In this document: one piece after another, positions 26,577 to 37,684 of the stretch
How the letters are laid out: the number at the start of each line of letters is the position of its first letter
Position numbering within the stretch: position 1 is the stretch's first letter
From: Bacteroidota bacterium
Lineage (GTDB): Bacteria > Bacteroidota > Bacteroidia > Bacteroidales > Prolixibacteraceae
Reading direction: 5' to 3'
Length of the DNA stretch: 64,000 nucleotides
Assembly (NCBI GenBank): GCA_024278975.1
Contig: JAJRSD010000083.1
Coordinates: forward strand, 24,967 to 88,966
Program-made: the position numbers and the translations under genes
Notes under the pieces: generated by a model
The model's database searches: none
The model's input: the letters and a program-made list of their open reading frames with translations, nothing else
Told to the model about the DNA's origin: nothing

Positions 26577-27996
26577 CATTTAAATAGTGGTTGTAATTGC
26601 TTAAAACCCGTGAAACATAATTATAAGCCTCCTCTCCACGGCAATAACCAAACCTGCAAACGGGGTCTTTATAGTATTTTTCTGATGATTTATTTAAGAG
26701 GAAGAAATCAACATTATCAGTCCAAATCAATCTGTTTTTTCCATATTTATCTGCCAAACGTTGCGCATCTTTAACGTGTCCCATCCCGATATTGTAGGAT
26801 GCCAGCACAAATTTCACACGTTCAGTCGAATCGGGAATAGCTTCCATAAACTGCTTGTTTAACCAGTTCATCAAAAAAATTCCGGCTTTAATATTCTGTT
26901 TCGGCTCGCGACAATCTTCAACGCCAAACCGTTTTGCTGTTGACGGCATAATTTGCATTAATCCGCAGGCTCCTGCCCACGAACCGGCATCGGGTTTAAA
27001 CCGCGATTCGTTATAAATAATTGCTGAAATAAGCCGCCAATCCCAGCCATACTGCGCCGATACTTTTTTTACCGTATCGTCGAATTTAGAAATTTTGCCC
27101 CCCGAAATGCTATGGAAATTACTATCCATTCGCCCTGCAATTCGCGAACTCACAAAATATTTATGATACAGTATTTTATACTTTTTCGATTTCTTAAAAT
27201 TCGAAATCCAGTTGTCAATATAATTTTTCCATTCACCCGAACCTTTCCGAACTGCCCATGCAATATTCTGATTAAAACTAATTGCCAGCGACACGTCTAA
27301 ATTTGGGTAGTATGTTTTATTCAGGTTAGCAATATTTTCGTCACAAACTGCGTAATCTATTTTGCCTTTTGCAACTTGAGCCACCAATTGTTCAACTCCA
27401 AAAATTGTGTCTTCCACAATCTCAATTCTGCTGCCAATCTCTTCCGACAAATTTTGTAACCGGTTAAAATACGAGGAATTTTTCTGAACGTATATTTTCT
27501 TGTTTGCCAACTCTAAAGTAGAACTGATAAAACAAGTGTCAGAATCATGTTTCGCCCTCTGAACCAGTACTTGTTTAGTTTGATATATTGGAACAGTAAA
27601 ATCAATTAATTTACTTCGTTCTTTGGTTATGGTTAAATTCTTTGCAACCAAATCAAATCGTCCACTTTTCAATCCATCAAAAGTTTCGCTCAAACTATTT
27701 AGCACGCTTATTTCTATTTTAACGCCTAACTCTTTGGCCAATTCTTGCAACATTTCGTATTTAAAACCCATCGGTTTACCTCGGTAAACAAAGTAGTTTG
27801 TAGAGTTATAATCTACCACAGCTTTTAAAATGCCGGTATCTTTTATTCGCTGCAAATCATTATGTCTTTCGATAATTAAATCGGTATTATTGTTTTTGTT
27901 TTGTTTTTTAGAGTTGCATGAAACAACGAAACCTAACATGGTAAAAATGAGGATTACTTTAAGGAGAGAATATCTATATTTTAGAAAATAGTTCAT
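26563..27996 (-). CDS. MltF-like lipoprotein: solute-binding domain plus lytic transglycosylase
   Basis: This protein of about 477 residues starts with a lipoprotein signal (LLKVILIFTMLGFVVSC). The first half is a SBP_bac_3 domain (LKAVVDYNSTNYFVYRG, GFKYEMLQELAKEL, GRFDLVAKNLTITKERS). The second half is an SLT domain with the catalytic glutamate in SAIIYNESRFKPDA and the GLMQIMPSTAKRFG motif. This is the MltF architecture, which cuts peptidoglycan with 1,6-anhydro product formation. The ATG at 27996 shares one base with the upstream stop (TAATG), showing coupling to the porin gene; an ATG at 28014 would add six residues. Confidence 0.92.
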   Translation of the reverse strand: MNYFLKYRYSLLKVILIFTMLGFVVSCNSKKQNKNNNTDLIIERHNDLQRIKDTGILKAVVDYNSTNYFVYRGKPMGFKYEMLQELAKELGVKIEISVLNSLSETFDGLKSGRFDLVAKNLTITKERSKLIDFTVPIYQTKQVLVQRAKHDSDTCFISSTLELANKKIYVQKNSSYFNRLQNLSEEIGSRIEIVEDTIFGVEQLVAQVAKGKIDYAVCDENIANLNKTYYPNLDVSLAISFNQNIAWAVRKGSGEWKNYIDNWISNFKKSKKYKILYHKYFVSSRIAGRMDSNFHSISGGKISKFDDTVKKVSAQYGWDWRLISAIIYNESRFKPDAGSWAGACGLMQIMPSTAKRFGVEDCREPKQNIKAGIFLMNWLNKQFMEAIPDSTERVKFVLASYNIGMGHVKDAQRLADKYGKNRLIWTDNVDFFLLNKSSEKYYKDPVCRFGYCRGEEAYNYVSRVLSNYNHYLNVIPK

Positions 27997-29939
27997 TAAT
28001 CGTAAAATGCCCACGAAACGCCAAGTCTGAAAGTTGACCGATTCATTGGGTAATATGGAGTTGTAATATACACTTTATGAATGAATTCGGAGCCAATATT
28101 CATCATTTTAAAAAATAGCCGGGTTCTTTTTAGCCTGATAGTTGCATAAACATCTATATACGGATAGTCTCCGTATTTCTTTTCATTTTGAAGATGAAAC
28201 AGTCCGGTTGAAGGTTGGTATGCGTCGGCATAATACTCAGTATTGTATCGGGTATCAATTCCAATCTGGGAAAACAGCACTTTCGAAACTACAAATTTAT
28301 AGTACGCCGAAACAAAAGCCGACAAGTCAGGCAAATGAATTAGTTCCTGGTTTGAGGATTTTTGCCATAACACACGAGTTCTGAAATGCAGGTTTTTGTA
28401 ATTGAAATCTTTATCGAAGTTGGCAGAAAGAACAACTATCTTTTTTGATGTTTGCGTTGGAATACCAAGTGTGTTGTTATAAATAAAATTGTTTAGAATC
28501 TCGTATTTTACACCAACTTCGAGCTTCCGTTTTGCTGATACAAATTTACCGCTCGCAGTCATTGTCTGGGTCATATTGAAATCGTTATTCCATTTAAAAT
28601 GATTCGAATAAAATTCTTCCTGCAATCTGTCGGCAACTATATTATCTATTGAACCGCTAAAAACTAATGCAGCCAGCGAGTCGCCCCAAAAGTTCAGGGG
28701 TTTCGAGATAATTCCATTCAGCTCGGTCTGCCCGGCTCTTCTGCCAAGCAGATATATTTTACCATCAAAATCCCATGTCCAGAACTTACCTGTTTGTCTG
28801 AAAATACCACCTCCCACAAACAGGTTCGAATGTTTAATATTTTGGCGACTGGAAATATATTCTGAAACTCCCGGGGTTGAACCACGTACTAACTCATGCC
28901 CCATAAAAGCCCTTTTCCCAAAAGTTATCTTTTTATTGGCATTTTCGTATTGTTTTAGCTGAATAATATTGTTTAATATATTGTATCGTATGGAGTCTTT
29001 TATGTAGTCATCGCCATAATAACTATTGTCCCAAAAAATACTATCGTGCTGTTCATCCTCAATAAACTCCTGTTTGTACCGCTCGTATTTAACCGAATAA
29101 ATAATTCCAACAATTGGTCTGAAATAATCAGTTGAATCGTTTATAGCTTCATATTTACCCAACTTATATTCTGCATCAGTAAAAAAAAATGTACTGTTAA
29201 AATGGCTGCTGCTTGCACTAAGATTTACTTTTAAATACTCAGAATCCTCAGGCCCCAAAAGCGAACCTTCGTCTTCCAATCCTCCATTTTCCATGTTTTT
29301 GACAACATTCGAAATAAACCCTGAGTTTATACTCAATTCATCTTTACTGTAGCTTGAATAGAGTGTAACAAAATTATTTTTACCTTCCTGATAATTATAT
29401 TGACCCATTGATTTTGCCTGATCAAAACGGAATGTAAAATTTAGATATGGGTTAACATTTTGAGAGTGGATAACATTAAAACGCGTTTCATTTTTCCGCG
29501 ATTTATTTTCACTCTGGCTAAAATCTAATCGGGTATAAGGAGTTGTTGTGTTGTAGTAATCAATGCCTTCGGGTGTTAACATATATGCATCTCGCGATTT
29601 TATAAAGAAATAATTCATGTTTGATTTTCGCCCGGAGAAATCATTATTTAGATAAGGTGCGCCATAATTTCCAAGATACGATGCTGTTAAAACCTTTTTA
29701 AATACCGGATGAAAAATATGATAATAGTCTAACAAAGTATCTAGTTTGGTAGTGTCTTGAAATGCTCCAAACCCACTTACATTCCACAAATGCAATTTAG
29801 GCTCTACCTCCTTTTTTTTTGTCTCTTTCTTTAAATCTCCTTCCTCCATTTCAAAATCCTGCTCGCTCTGAGCATTTATACCCAGCGGAATAAAAACCAT
29901 TAGAAACAGAATTACTGATATGTATTTTACCTTTATCAT
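27996..29939 (-). CDS. Putative outer-membrane porin-like beta-barrel protein
   Basis: This protein of about 647 residues begins with a signal peptide (MIKVKYISVILFLMVFIPLG, ending INAQS), then a charged linker and many alternating aromatic beta-strands (TRLDFSQSENKSRKNETRF, NVNPYLNFTFRFD). It ends in a strand with terminal aromatics (FRLGVSWAFYD). This matches the putative porin family of Bacteroidota. The start at 29939 is supported by the signal peptide and by a promoter element at 29960-29967; a frame-open start at 30077 would place 46 odd residues before the signal. The MltF-like gene is translationally coupled downstream, suggesting joint envelope function. Confidence 0.88.
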   Translation of the reverse strand: MIKVKYISVILFLMVFIPLGINAQSEQDFEMEEGDLKKETKKKEVEPKLHLWNVSGFGAFQDTTKLDTLLDYYHIFHPVFKKVLTASYLGNYGAPYLNNDFSGRKSNMNYFFIKSRDAYMLTPEGIDYYNTTTPYTRLDFSQSENKSRKNETRFNVIHSQNVNPYLNFTFRFDQAKSMGQYNYQEGKNNFVTLYSSYSKDELSINSGFISNVVKNMENGGLEDEGSLLGPEDSEYLKVNLSASSSHFNSTFFFTDAEYKLGKYEAINDSTDYFRPIVGIIYSVKYERYKQEFIEDEQHDSIFWDNSYYGDDYIKDSIRYNILNNIIQLKQYENANKKITFGKRAFMGHELVRGSTPGVSEYISSRQNIKHSNLFVGGGIFRQTGKFWTWDFDGKIYLLGRRAGQTELNGIISKPLNFWGDSLAALVFSGSIDNIVADRLQEEFYSNHFKWNNDFNMTQTMTASGKFVSAKRKLEVGVKYEILNNFIYNNTLGIPTQTSKKIVVLSANFDKDFNYKNLHFRTRVLWQKSSNQELIHLPDLSAFVSAYYKFVVSKVLFSQIGIDTRYNTEYYADAYQPSTGLFHLQNEKKYGDYPYIDVYATIRLKRTRLFFKMMNIGSEFIHKVYITTPYYPMNRSTFRLGVSWAFYD

Positions 29940-29959
29940 GCAATCACAATTTTGCAGCA

Positions 29960-29967
29960 CAAAACTA
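29960..29967 (-). promoter_or_regulatory. -7 promoter element for the porin/MltF-like operon
   Basis: On the minus strand this reads TAGTTTTG (TAnnTTTG), 20 bases from the ATG at 29939. It helps choose that start. No -33 element is obvious. Confidence 0.5.
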
Positions 29968-30088
29968 AAAAAAGCATTGGTGTGAATGATATATCTCGCA
30001 AACTTTTCACTATAATTAACAAGAATAATATTGAGAAGGTAAATTGAATGTTTTATGGCCCATAAAATAGTACCCAACAGTTTTTAAC

Positions 30089-30096
30089 TATTTTTG
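30089..30096 (+). promoter_or_regulatory. -7 promoter element for rdgB
   Basis: TATTTTTG fits TAnnTTTG, 16 bases before the rdgB ATG. A near-palindrome, TTTTATG/CATAAAA (30051-30067), lies just upstream, between the divergent promoters. Confidence 0.5.
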
Positions 30097-30112
30097 CCTA
30101 AAATTATTAAAT

Positions 30113-30691
30113 ATGAAATTAGTTTTTGCAACAAATAACCTACATAAACTCGAGGAGTTACAGGCAATTATTGGCGATAGAATAAAACTTTTAAGTTTAA
30201 AAGATATCGGGTGTTCCGAAGAAATTCCGGAGGAACAACCAACTCTGGAAGGAAATGCCAAGCAAAAATCGACCTATGTTTTCGAAAAATATGGCTACCC
30301 ATGTTTTGCCGACGATACCGGTTTAGAGATTGAAGCACTTAATGGCGAGCCTGGAGTTTACTCGGCTAGATACGCAGGGGAAGAGAAAAGTGCTGAGACA
30401 AACATGAATAAAGTTCTCGAAAAACTCGCAAATAAAAATAACCGAAATGCACGCTTTAGAACTGTAATTTCGTTAATTATTAATGGTGCTGAGAATCAGT
30501 TTGAAGGAGTTGTTGAGGGCAAAATTCTTACCGGTAAAAAGGGAGATTCGGGTTTTGGATACGACCCTATTTTCCAACCAAATGGTTTCGAAACAACTTT
30601 TGCAGAGATGAATATTACTGATAAAAATAAAATTAGCCACCGTGGCAGAGCGGTGGAAAAACTGGTTAAATATCTTCAAACAATTTCATGA
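30113..30691 (+). CDS. rdgB: XTP/dITP diphosphatase (RdgB/HAM1 family)
   Basis: This 192-residue house-cleaning enzyme hydrolyses non-canonical purine triphosphates (ITP, XTP) to monophosphates, keeping them out of DNA. Family signatures are [15 protein letters not shown] at the N-terminus, [15 protein letters not shown] (catalytic aspartates), [11 protein letters not shown], and [11 protein letters not shown] with [10 protein letters not shown] near the end. It overlaps the next gene by four bases (ATGA), so the two are translationally coupled. Confidence 0.96.
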   Translation: MKLVFATNNLHKLEELQAIIGDRIKLLSLKDIGCSEEIPEEQPTLEGNAKQKSTYVFEKYGYPCFADDTGLEIEALNGEPGVYSARYAGEEKSAETNMNKVLEKLANKNNRNARFRTVISLIINGAENQFEGVVEGKILTGKKGDSGFGYDPIFQPNGFETTFAEMNITDKNKISHRGRAVEKLVKYLQTIS

Positions 30692-33684
30692 AGAAAAAGG
30701 AATACCTACTTTTAATATTAGTTGTAATCTTAGCTTTTTGGCAGGTATTCTTCTTGCAAAACGGAATGAAATGGGATTTTGTAGATGCGTTTCTTCCATC
30801 GCGGTATTTTTTTTCTGAGTCGATATTAAACAATCAATTTCCCCTTTGGAATCCGTATCTCCTTTATGGAACTCCCATTTATGCCGATCTTGTTTCGGTT
30901 TTTAACCCTGAGTTTTGGATTGTTGGCAATATGTTTGGATACTCAAATATTACCCTGCAATTTGTCTATTTGTCATATGTTTTTATAGCCGGAATATCAT
31001 TCTTTTACTTCCTGAAACAGTTCGGTACCGGCTACAAATTATCGGTTGGATTGTCGGTTGCGTACATGCTTTCGGGATTAAGTATCGGCAATGCGCAACA
31101 CCTTGCATTTGTTGCTGGCTATGCAATTTTGCCTTTCGTAATCGCATGCTATTTTCAACTTGTCAAACAGATAACCCGACCCAATATAATTCGTTTTTTA
31201 ATTGCACTTTTTTTTATGATTTACAGTGGCTATCCGGGGCTTACAATTATTCTTGGATACTTTCTGTTAACCATTTTTATTTACTACTTAATAGTAAATT
31301 GGACCGATAAAAGTTATATCAAAAAACTACTGATTTATCATTCTTTTATAATCGTAATTGTAACTCTTTTTAGTTCGGTACTAATTTTATCGTACTTTCA
31401 AATCTCTCCGTTTTTAAGCAGGTTTGGTGGACTTCCCATCGATTTGGCACAAAAACATCCCTTCTCGATAAAATCTGTTTTGTCGTTTATTTTGCCAATG
31501 GCAACTGGTAACGATGCTCAGTATTTTGGAACCGATACTTCTATGTCGAACGGTTATTGGGGAATAATCAGCCTGATTCTGTTTATATTCAGTTTAACAA
31601 AAAAAGCTAAAAACAAAGAGTCGTATTTAATATTGTTTCTTGGTGTATTTTCTTTGTTCGCCTCGTTTGGCAGCCAGTTTTTTTTACGCGAATTACTTTA
31701 CAATTTTGCTCCTCTGATGGCTATGTTTAAGTATCCATCCATTTTCAGGGCATTTGCAATTTTTAGTTTTTTAGCATCTATTGGCATCAATTTAAACTTA
31801 TCGAAATTAACCGGAGTCGATAGGAAAAAGCTCCAAATAATTTCAGCTTTAATTATTGGTGCAATTTTATTTTTTGTTTGGCAGGCAGTTGGGAAAGTAG
31901 AACAATTTGCATTTTTTAATTCTGAAAAAAACTTTGCCGATGAGATTCTGAGTTCAACCCGTTTCGACAATATAATTTTTCAGGGACTCATTCAAATTAT
32001 TATCGTAACGGTTTTTATGTTGTTAACCGGTAAAGCTAAAACCCATAAATATTTTTCGGCAGCCATACTTTTTTTGTTTATTTCTGATGGTATTATTTCC
32101 ACGCAATTAAACATTTATTACACTGTTGTTGGTAAAACTAATCCAATCGAATTTTCGAAATATCTTAAATCGTCGCCCAAAGGTTTTCCTGTTCCGGAGT
32201 TAAATCCCATTGAAGAGAATTCAGATAAAAATGCGCGAAATGATTTTATATGGATGAATAATAATGTTTTTCCCAAAAGAGTTACATTCGACGGGTTGGT
32301 TGCATTTAAGTTAGATGGATACATGAATCTTGCTGATAATCACCCCGATTTGCTGAATGCAATTAAAAAAGAAGCTGTAGTTTATTTCTCCGACGATATC
32401 AGAAAGAACTCATCGATTGATAAATTTAAAACGAATACGGTTTTTTTTAATGATTTAGATTACAATAACTTATCGGAGCAAAATTTATGTTCCGATAAAA
32501 ATGACCAGCTAAATATTATCGGTTTTTCGCCAACTAAAATTGAAATCAAAACAAAGACAAGTTTCCCCGAACTACTTACATATCAGCAAAACTTTTATAA
32601 AGGCTGGGCAGTTTATATCGATGGTGTGGAGCAAAATTTACTGAACGGGAACTTTGCTCACATGGCTGTATTTCTGCCACCCGGCGAACACATTGTTGTT
32701 TTTAAATATGCAAACCCATCAATTAAAATTGCATTTTATTTTGGCATTTTTATTCTGTTAGTTTTAGCAGTATTCTATGTTCGCTACTTTATAACAGACC
32801 ACCCCCACAAGAAAAACCGCGTAGTAATAATCTTAGTTTTTGGTGTCATTCTTTTTATTCTGATTAGTACCGTTAACAGGTATTTTTATGGGAAAAACAA
32901 GTTGGGATTAACACCGGTAATTATTGAAAAAGTTGAAACCTGGAAGGCAAAGTATGGCGGTGATATTCAGATTTTCTTGAGTACGCAGCAACAAAAGTTG
33001 AAAAGTTCGGTGGCTGCCGATAAAATTTGTTTTATCAGCGAAACAACAAACATCTCGGAACTCAGCTATTTTTTGATGAATACAGAAAGTAAATATTTTG
33101 CTTTTGCCTGGCAGGGCAGTGTAATACTTGATGAAATTTTTGAGCTTATTTATTCGTTTTACCCAACTGTTATAAATCAGGAAAAAGGTAATAACTCGGG
33201 TGTTATTTTGCTCGAAAAAAGTATCGAAAAGCAAAACTACACTTTCATTCAAACTTTTGAACCCGAAAATTCGGCAGCAAAAATACGGAACGATATCAGA
33301 ATTAAGATAGATTCTGTAAGTGGAAATCACTCTTATTTTTACAATGCCGATGATGAGTGGGGTACAACAGCAAAAATTCCCTTAAAAAAAGAATTTACTG
33401 GTCTTGAAAAAATTACAATACTCGTAGATTTTTTGATCGAAAAAGAGATAGCTGAAATTCCTTTGGTTTTTTCAATTGAACGCGATGGGGAACCGCTCCT
33501 TTATCAGGTTTCAAAAATTGATAAATTTGCGAAGGACACCGGACAATGGACACGAGCAGTTTTTACGATTAATGTAGAGTTTGAATTAAACGAAGGCGAT
33601 TTAATAATAGCCTATTTATGGAATAAAAATAAAATACGTTTTCAAATAGACAACCTGAAAATAAAATTTAGTCATTCAAAATAA
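30688..33684 (+). CDS. YfhO-like large polytopic membrane protein
   Basis: This 998-residue protein has a dozen or more transmembrane helices in the first 470 residues. The first loop motif [17 protein letters not shown] and the [16 protein letters not shown] segment are typical of the YfhO/GT-C-like family, which resembles lipid-linked glycosyltransferases. A soluble domain (about 500-690) contains [15 protein letters not shown], followed by two more helices and a C-terminal extracytoplasmic beta-rich domain of about 240 residues. It probably transfers sugars to a cell-envelope acceptor. The ATG overlaps the rdgB stop. Confidence 0.82.
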   Translation: MKKKEYLLLILVVILAFWQVFFLQNGMKWDFVDAFLPSRYFFSESILNNQFPLWNPYLLYGTPIYADLVSVFNPEFWIVGNMFGYSNITLQFVYLSYVFIAGISFFYFLKQFGTGYKLSVGLSVAYMLSGLSIGNAQHLAFVAGYAILPFVIACYFQLVKQITRPNIIRFLIALFFMIYSGYPGLTIILGYFLLTIFIYYLIVNWTDKSYIKKLLIYHSFIIVIVTLFSSVLILSYFQISPFLSRFGGLPIDLAQKHPFSIKSVLSFILPMATGNDAQYFGTDTSMSNGYWGIISLILFIFSLTKKAKNKESYLILFLGVFSLFASFGSQFFLRELLYNFAPLMAMFKYPSIFRAFAIFSFLASIGINLNLSKLTGVDRKKLQIISALIIGAILFFVWQAVGKVEQFAFFNSEKNFADEILSSTRFDNIIFQGLIQIIIVTVFMLLTGKAKTHKYFSAAILFLFISDGIISTQLNIYYTVVGKTNPIEFSKYLKSSPKGFPVPELNPIEENSDKNARNDFIWMNNNVFPKRVTFDGLVAFKLDGYMNLADNHPDLLNAIKKEAVVYFSDDIRKNSSIDKFKTNTVFFNDLDYNNLSEQNLCSDKNDQLNIIGFSPTKIEIKTKTSFPELLTYQQNFYKGWAVYIDGVEQNLLNGNFAHMAVFLPPGEHIVVFKYANPSIKIAFYFGIFILLVLAVFYVRYFITDHPHKKNRVVIILVFGVILFILISTVNRYFYGKNKLGLTPVIIEKVETWKAKYGGDIQIFLSTQQQKLKSSVAADKICFISETTNISELSYFLMNTESKYFAFAWQGSVILDEIFELIYSFYPTVINQEKGNNSGVILLEKSIEKQNYTFIQTFEPENSAAKIRNDIRIKIDSVSGNHSYFYNADDEWGTTAKIPLKKEFTGLEKITILVDFLIEKEIAEIPLVFSIERDGEPLLYQVSKIDKFAKDTGQWTRAVFTINVEFELNEGDLIIAYLWNKNKIRFQIDNLKIKFSHSK

Positions 33685-33738
33685 ATAGTGCTCTTTTTTC
33701 GTTATTTTACTTGTTATAACTGTGATTAGAAAAATCTT

Positions 33739-36057
33739 ATGCAAAAATATATACTTTTAATTATTCTTGGAATTGCATTTTATATAACGAATGCACAAAG
33801 TAAAGCTGGTTCGTGGAAAGATTATCTCTCTTATTCAAACGCCACAAAAGTTGCCATTTCGCCCGAAAAAATATTCTGTGTAACCGATGGAGGATTGTTC
33901 TATTTCGATACTCAGGATAATAGTATTAATAAAGTTTCGGGACAAGTTGCCCTCTCCGATTTTGGAATTAAAACAATTGCTTTTAGCAAAGAAAACAGCG
34001 TGTTGGTTGTGGCGTATAAAAACAGCAACATCGATTTAATTTACGAAAACGGAAACGTTATTAATCTTTCGGATATTAAACGGAAACAAGTAACAGGAGA
34101 TAAATCTATTAACAATATTTCGTTTTCGGGAAATGAAGCTTTTTTATCTACCGGAATTGGAATTGTAGTTATAAATCTGGATAAAAAGGAGATTAAAGAC
34201 ACGTATCTGATTGGAGATGAGGGAAATGCTTTGGCGGTAAATGATATTGCAATTTATAACAAATACATTTATGCCGCTACCGATAATGGTTTACGAATGG
34301 CCGATAAAGAGGGGACAAATTTGCTTGATTTTAACAATTGGAGTCGTGTTAAAGACATTCCGCATTCTGCCGATATTTTTAATCAACTGGAAGTACACGT
34401 AGGAAAACTAATTGCAAATTATACTCCTGAAGAGTGGTATCAGGATGAAATGTACTTTTTAAATGGTGATGTGTGGGAATTATATTTACCCGAAATAAGA
34501 TATGCCTTTGATATTCAAACTGCTGGAGATTATATGACTATTGCCAGTAGAGATGCAGTTTTTGTGATTGATGAAAATGACAATATTGTGGGAAAAATAA
34601 GTCATTACCAGTTTGGCGACGAGCGGGTTTCTCCCATAAAACCTAAAAGTGCCGGAGTTTCTAACGAAGGTTCCGTTTGGATTGCTGACTCCGAAAATGT
34701 TCTTGTTCGTATTAGTGACAGCAATTTCGAAAAGGCATTTCCGAGTGGTCCACTCGATAACGATGTGTTTTCGTTGTACCAATCCAATTCCGGTCTTTGG
34801 ATTTCTCCGGGAGGATTAATCGGTTGGGAAGCACCCCGGTTTCAACGTTTTGGTAACGACGTGTGGGATTACTTTACTAAAAATAGTAATCCTGAATTAG
34901 ATGGCTTTTTTAATATTCTTTCTATTGCTGTTGATCCGCTTGACGAGAATCATTTTTTTGTTGCAAGCTGGGGTGGCGGGCTTCTGGAATATCAAAACGA
35001 CGAGTTTGTTAAGCGTTATACAAATAATAATAGTCCGCTTGAAACTGCTTTGCCGCAACAACCCGATGAACCTTATGTGCGAATTGGTGGTCTCGACTTC
35101 GATACGGAAGGAAATTTATGGATAACTAATGCAGCGGTTGCCCATAATTTACATAAACTTTCACCAGCGGGCGAGTGGGAATCTTTTGTTTTACCCAAGA
35201 TTGCTAATCTTTGGAATACAGGCGAAGTACTTGTAAATAAGTACGACGACAAATGGGTTCTTGTTCTTCGTGGAAACGATATTTATGTTGCCGATAAAAC
35301 CGGAAAGAACCGGAAACAGTTGTTGGTAACATCATATTTTAACAACGGGCAAAGCGAAATTTATAACCGGATGAATGATGTTTATTCCATTGCAGAAGAC
35401 AACAAGGGTGCCATTTGGGTTGGCACTTCGAAAGGAGTTGCGCTTTATAACAGTCCTTCGCGAATTTGGGATTCGGAAACAATGTATGCAACTCAGCCGA
35501 GTTTAGATTTAAACGATGGTGTTTACCATCCATTATTAGCAACCGAAACTGTTACTGCAATTGCTGTTGACGGGGCAAATCGTAAATGGTTTGGCACAAA
35601 AGAATCGGGAGTATTTTTAATTTCAGAAAATGGAGATAAAGAAGTTCTACACTTTACAAAAGATAATAGTCCGCTACTTTCGAACCAGATAAATGCAATT
35701 TCCATTAATCAAAAATCTGGTGAATTATTTTTTGGAACCGACAAAGGATTAATCTCTTACCAAGGCAATGCAATTAGCGGAAAAGCAACATACGACAATG
35801 TTTATGTTTATCCGAACCCGGTTAGAGAAACCTACGATGGACCAATTACTGTAACAGGTTTAATCGAGAATACCGATATTAAAATTACCGATATTAGCGG
35901 CAACCTGGTTTATAAAACTACCTCGCTGGGAGGGCAAGCAGTTTGGGATGGTACTAACTTAAACGGAAATCGCGTTAAAACAGGAGTGTATCTTGTATTT
36001 TGTAACGATGAGAATGGTGAAGAAACACACATTACAAAACTACTGTTTATAAATTAG
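33739..36057 (+). CDS. porZ: Type IX secretion system protein PorZ-like (beta-propeller with C-terminal domain)
   Basis: This 772-residue protein has a signal peptide ending ITNAQ. A first beta-propeller begins GSWKDYLSYSNATKVAIS, a start typical of PorZ. A second propeller with two-component-regulator-propeller-like blades follows (GAIWVGTSKGVALYN, KWFGTKESGVFLIS). A C-terminal sorting-type domain (VYVYPNPVRETYDG to KTGVYLVF) ends the protein. PorZ sits on the surface in the attachment complex that links T9SS cargo to anionic lipopolysaccharide. Its presence supports a working T9SS and fits the cargo-type domain in the protein at 61596. No other por genes are adjacent. Confidence 0.82.
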   Translation: MQKYILLIILGIAFYITNAQSKAGSWKDYLSYSNATKVAISPEKIFCVTDGGLFYFDTQDNSINKVSGQVALSDFGIKTIAFSKENSVLVVAYKNSNIDLIYENGNVINLSDIKRKQVTGDKSINNISFSGNEAFLSTGIGIVVINLDKKEIKDTYLIGDEGNALAVNDIAIYNKYIYAATDNGLRMADKEGTNLLDFNNWSRVKDIPHSADIFNQLEVHVGKLIANYTPEEWYQDEMYFLNGDVWELYLPEIRYAFDIQTAGDYMTIASRDAVFVIDENDNIVGKISHYQFGDERVSPIKPKSAGVSNEGSVWIADSENVLVRISDSNFEKAFPSGPLDNDVFSLYQSNSGLWISPGGLIGWEAPRFQRFGNDVWDYFTKNSNPELDGFFNILSIAVDPLDENHFFVASWGGGLLEYQNDEFVKRYTNNNSPLETALPQQPDEPYVRIGGLDFDTEGNLWITNAAVAHNLHKLSPAGEWESFVLPKIANLWNTGEVLVNKYDDKWVLVLRGNDIYVADKTGKNRKQLLVTSYFNNGQSEIYNRMNDVYSIAEDNKGAIWVGTSKGVALYNSPSRIWDSETMYATQPSLDLNDGVYHPLLATETVTAIAVDGANRKWFGTKESGVFLISENGDKEVLHFTKDNSPLLSNQINAISINQKSGELFFGTDKGLISYQGNAISGKATYDNVYVYPNPVRETYDGPITVTGLIENTDIKITDISGNLVYKTTSLGGQAVWDGTNLNGNRVKTGVYLVFCNDENGEETHITKLLFIN

Positions 36058-36168
36058 TACACTGTCAGAATTCGTTATGAGATAATAAACCAGTATATTT
36101 TCCCAGATGTTATTACTTGAAGTAAATTAATTCTTGAATCTCATTTTTATTATACTTTTACTCAGCTT

Positions 36169-37677
36169 ATGAAGAATATTTTATTTTTACTGATATTCGT
36201 TTGTGGCGTTTTTTTAGTTTCAGCGCAAACTACAGCACCAAAATACGAATTCCGTGCAGTGTGGGTGGCAACAGTTGTAAATATCGATTGGCCATCGAAA
36301 CCGGGACTTTCAACAAAAGAGCAGCAAAACGAAATTATTACGATTTTAGATACTCAGCAAAAACTGGGAATGAATGCAATTATTTTGCAAATACGCCCGG
36401 CGGCTGATGCTCTATATAAATCGGATTTAGAACCCTGGTCGAAATATTTAAGCGGAACTCAGGGACAGCCACCAAAACCTTTTTACGACCCACTGGAATT
36501 TTGGATAAAAGAGTGCCATAAACGCGGAATGGAACTACACGCCTGGCTAAATCCATATCGGGTGGCACAAAAATATACACAGCCACTTGCTGCAAACCAC
36601 GTTGCATTTGCTCATCCCGATTGGATTTTAAAATATGGGAACAAGCTTTATTTCGACCCGGGACTGCCGGAAACACGTGCTTTTGTTACTAAAGTCGTAA
36701 AAGATATTGTTGTGCGTTACGATGTCGATGCTATTCATTTCGACGACTATTTTTATCCATATCCGTTAAAAGATGAGTTCCCTGATTCTACTTCGTTTGC
36801 AAAATATAATCAGGCATTCAAGTTTGAAAGTAAGGCAGAGTGGCGGCGTAAAAATGTTGACACTCTCATTAAAATGCTGAACGATACAATAAAAGCTGTA
36901 AAACCCTGGGTGAAATTTGGAATCAGTCCGTTTGGTGTTTGGCGAAATAGTAGCGACGATCCACGCGGCTCCGACACAAAAGCCGGTACAACAAACTACG
37001 ACCAACTTTATGCCGATGTAATTAAATGGCAGGAAAATGGTTGGATTGATTATCTGCTACCTCAACTTTACTGGCAAATCGGACACCCAACAGTCGATTT
37101 TAAAATGCTGGCAAACTGGTGGGCAAATCATTCTTATAACCGTGCAATGTATATTGGGCAGGCGCTCTATAAAATAAACTCATCATCAAAAATAAAAGAG
37201 TGGGCAACAACCAACGAAATACCCAAACAAGTTAGGTTGCTTCGGACGATTCCTAAAATTCAGGGTTCGGCATTTTATAGCTGCAAACATTTTAAAAGAG
37301 ATTTACTTGGATTTCAGGATAGTTTGATGCTTAACTTGTATAACACTCCGGCAATTATTCCGCCAATGAGTTGGATTGATAATCAACCTCCGCAACCAGT
37401 TCGTAAATTTAAAAAGAGAGGTAAAAAAGTTAAATGGAAAGTTTTTGAAACTTTAAACGAAATGGATAAACCCAATTTATTTGTAATTTATTTGAATGTG
37501 CAGGGTTCGGTATTCGACCCTAATAACAGTGAACTTATTTATAAAATTACCGATGGTAAGGAATTCAAATTTTCAAAATTCAACAAAAAAAAGAAAAAAT
37601 ACGAGGTGCGAATTTCGGTATTAGACAGACTGCATAACGAGAGTGAAATCAGTAACCCGGTAGTATTAAAATTATAA
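36169..37677 (+). CDS. Family 10-like glycosyl hydrolase (GHL10/DUF187)
   Basis: This 502-residue protein has a signal peptide (FLLIFVCGVFLVSAQ). A TIM-barrel of the GHL10 type follows: EFRAVWVATVVNIDWPSKPG, MNAIILQIRPAADALY, MELHAWLNPYRVA, DAIHFDDYFYPYP with the probable catalytic acidic residues, and KFGISPFGVWRN. A fibronectin-like C-terminal extension ends the protein. The family is thought to act on cell-wall glycans or related polymers. It is a single exported enzyme, 111 bases after porZ. Confidence 0.9.
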   Translation: MKNILFLLIFVCGVFLVSAQTTAPKYEFRAVWVATVVNIDWPSKPGLSTKEQQNEIITILDTQQKLGMNAIILQIRPAADALYKSDLEPWSKYLSGTQGQPPKPFYDPLEFWIKECHKRGMELHAWLNPYRVAQKYTQPLAANHVAFAHPDWILKYGNKLYFDPGLPETRAFVTKVVKDIVVRYDVDAIHFDDYFYPYPLKDEFPDSTSFAKYNQAFKFESKAEWRRKNVDTLIKMLNDTIKAVKPWVKFGISPFGVWRNSSDDPRGSDTKAGTTNYDQLYADVIKWQENGWIDYLLPQLYWQIGHPTVDFKMLANWWANHSYNRAMYIGQALYKINSSSKIKEWATTNEIPKQVRLLRTIPKIQGSAFYSCKHFKRDLLGFQDSLMLNLYNTPAIIPPMSWIDNQPPQPVRKFKKRGKKVKWKVFETLNEMDKPNLFVIYLNVQGSVFDPNNSELIYKITDGKEFKFSKFNKKKKKYEVRISVLDRLHNESEISNPVVLKL

Positions 37678-37684
37678 TTTCCCC

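Noticed and set aside
27997-30077. Longer start at 30077 for the porin-like gene
   Set aside because: It would place 46 residues before the signal peptide and lies upstream of the likely promoter element.
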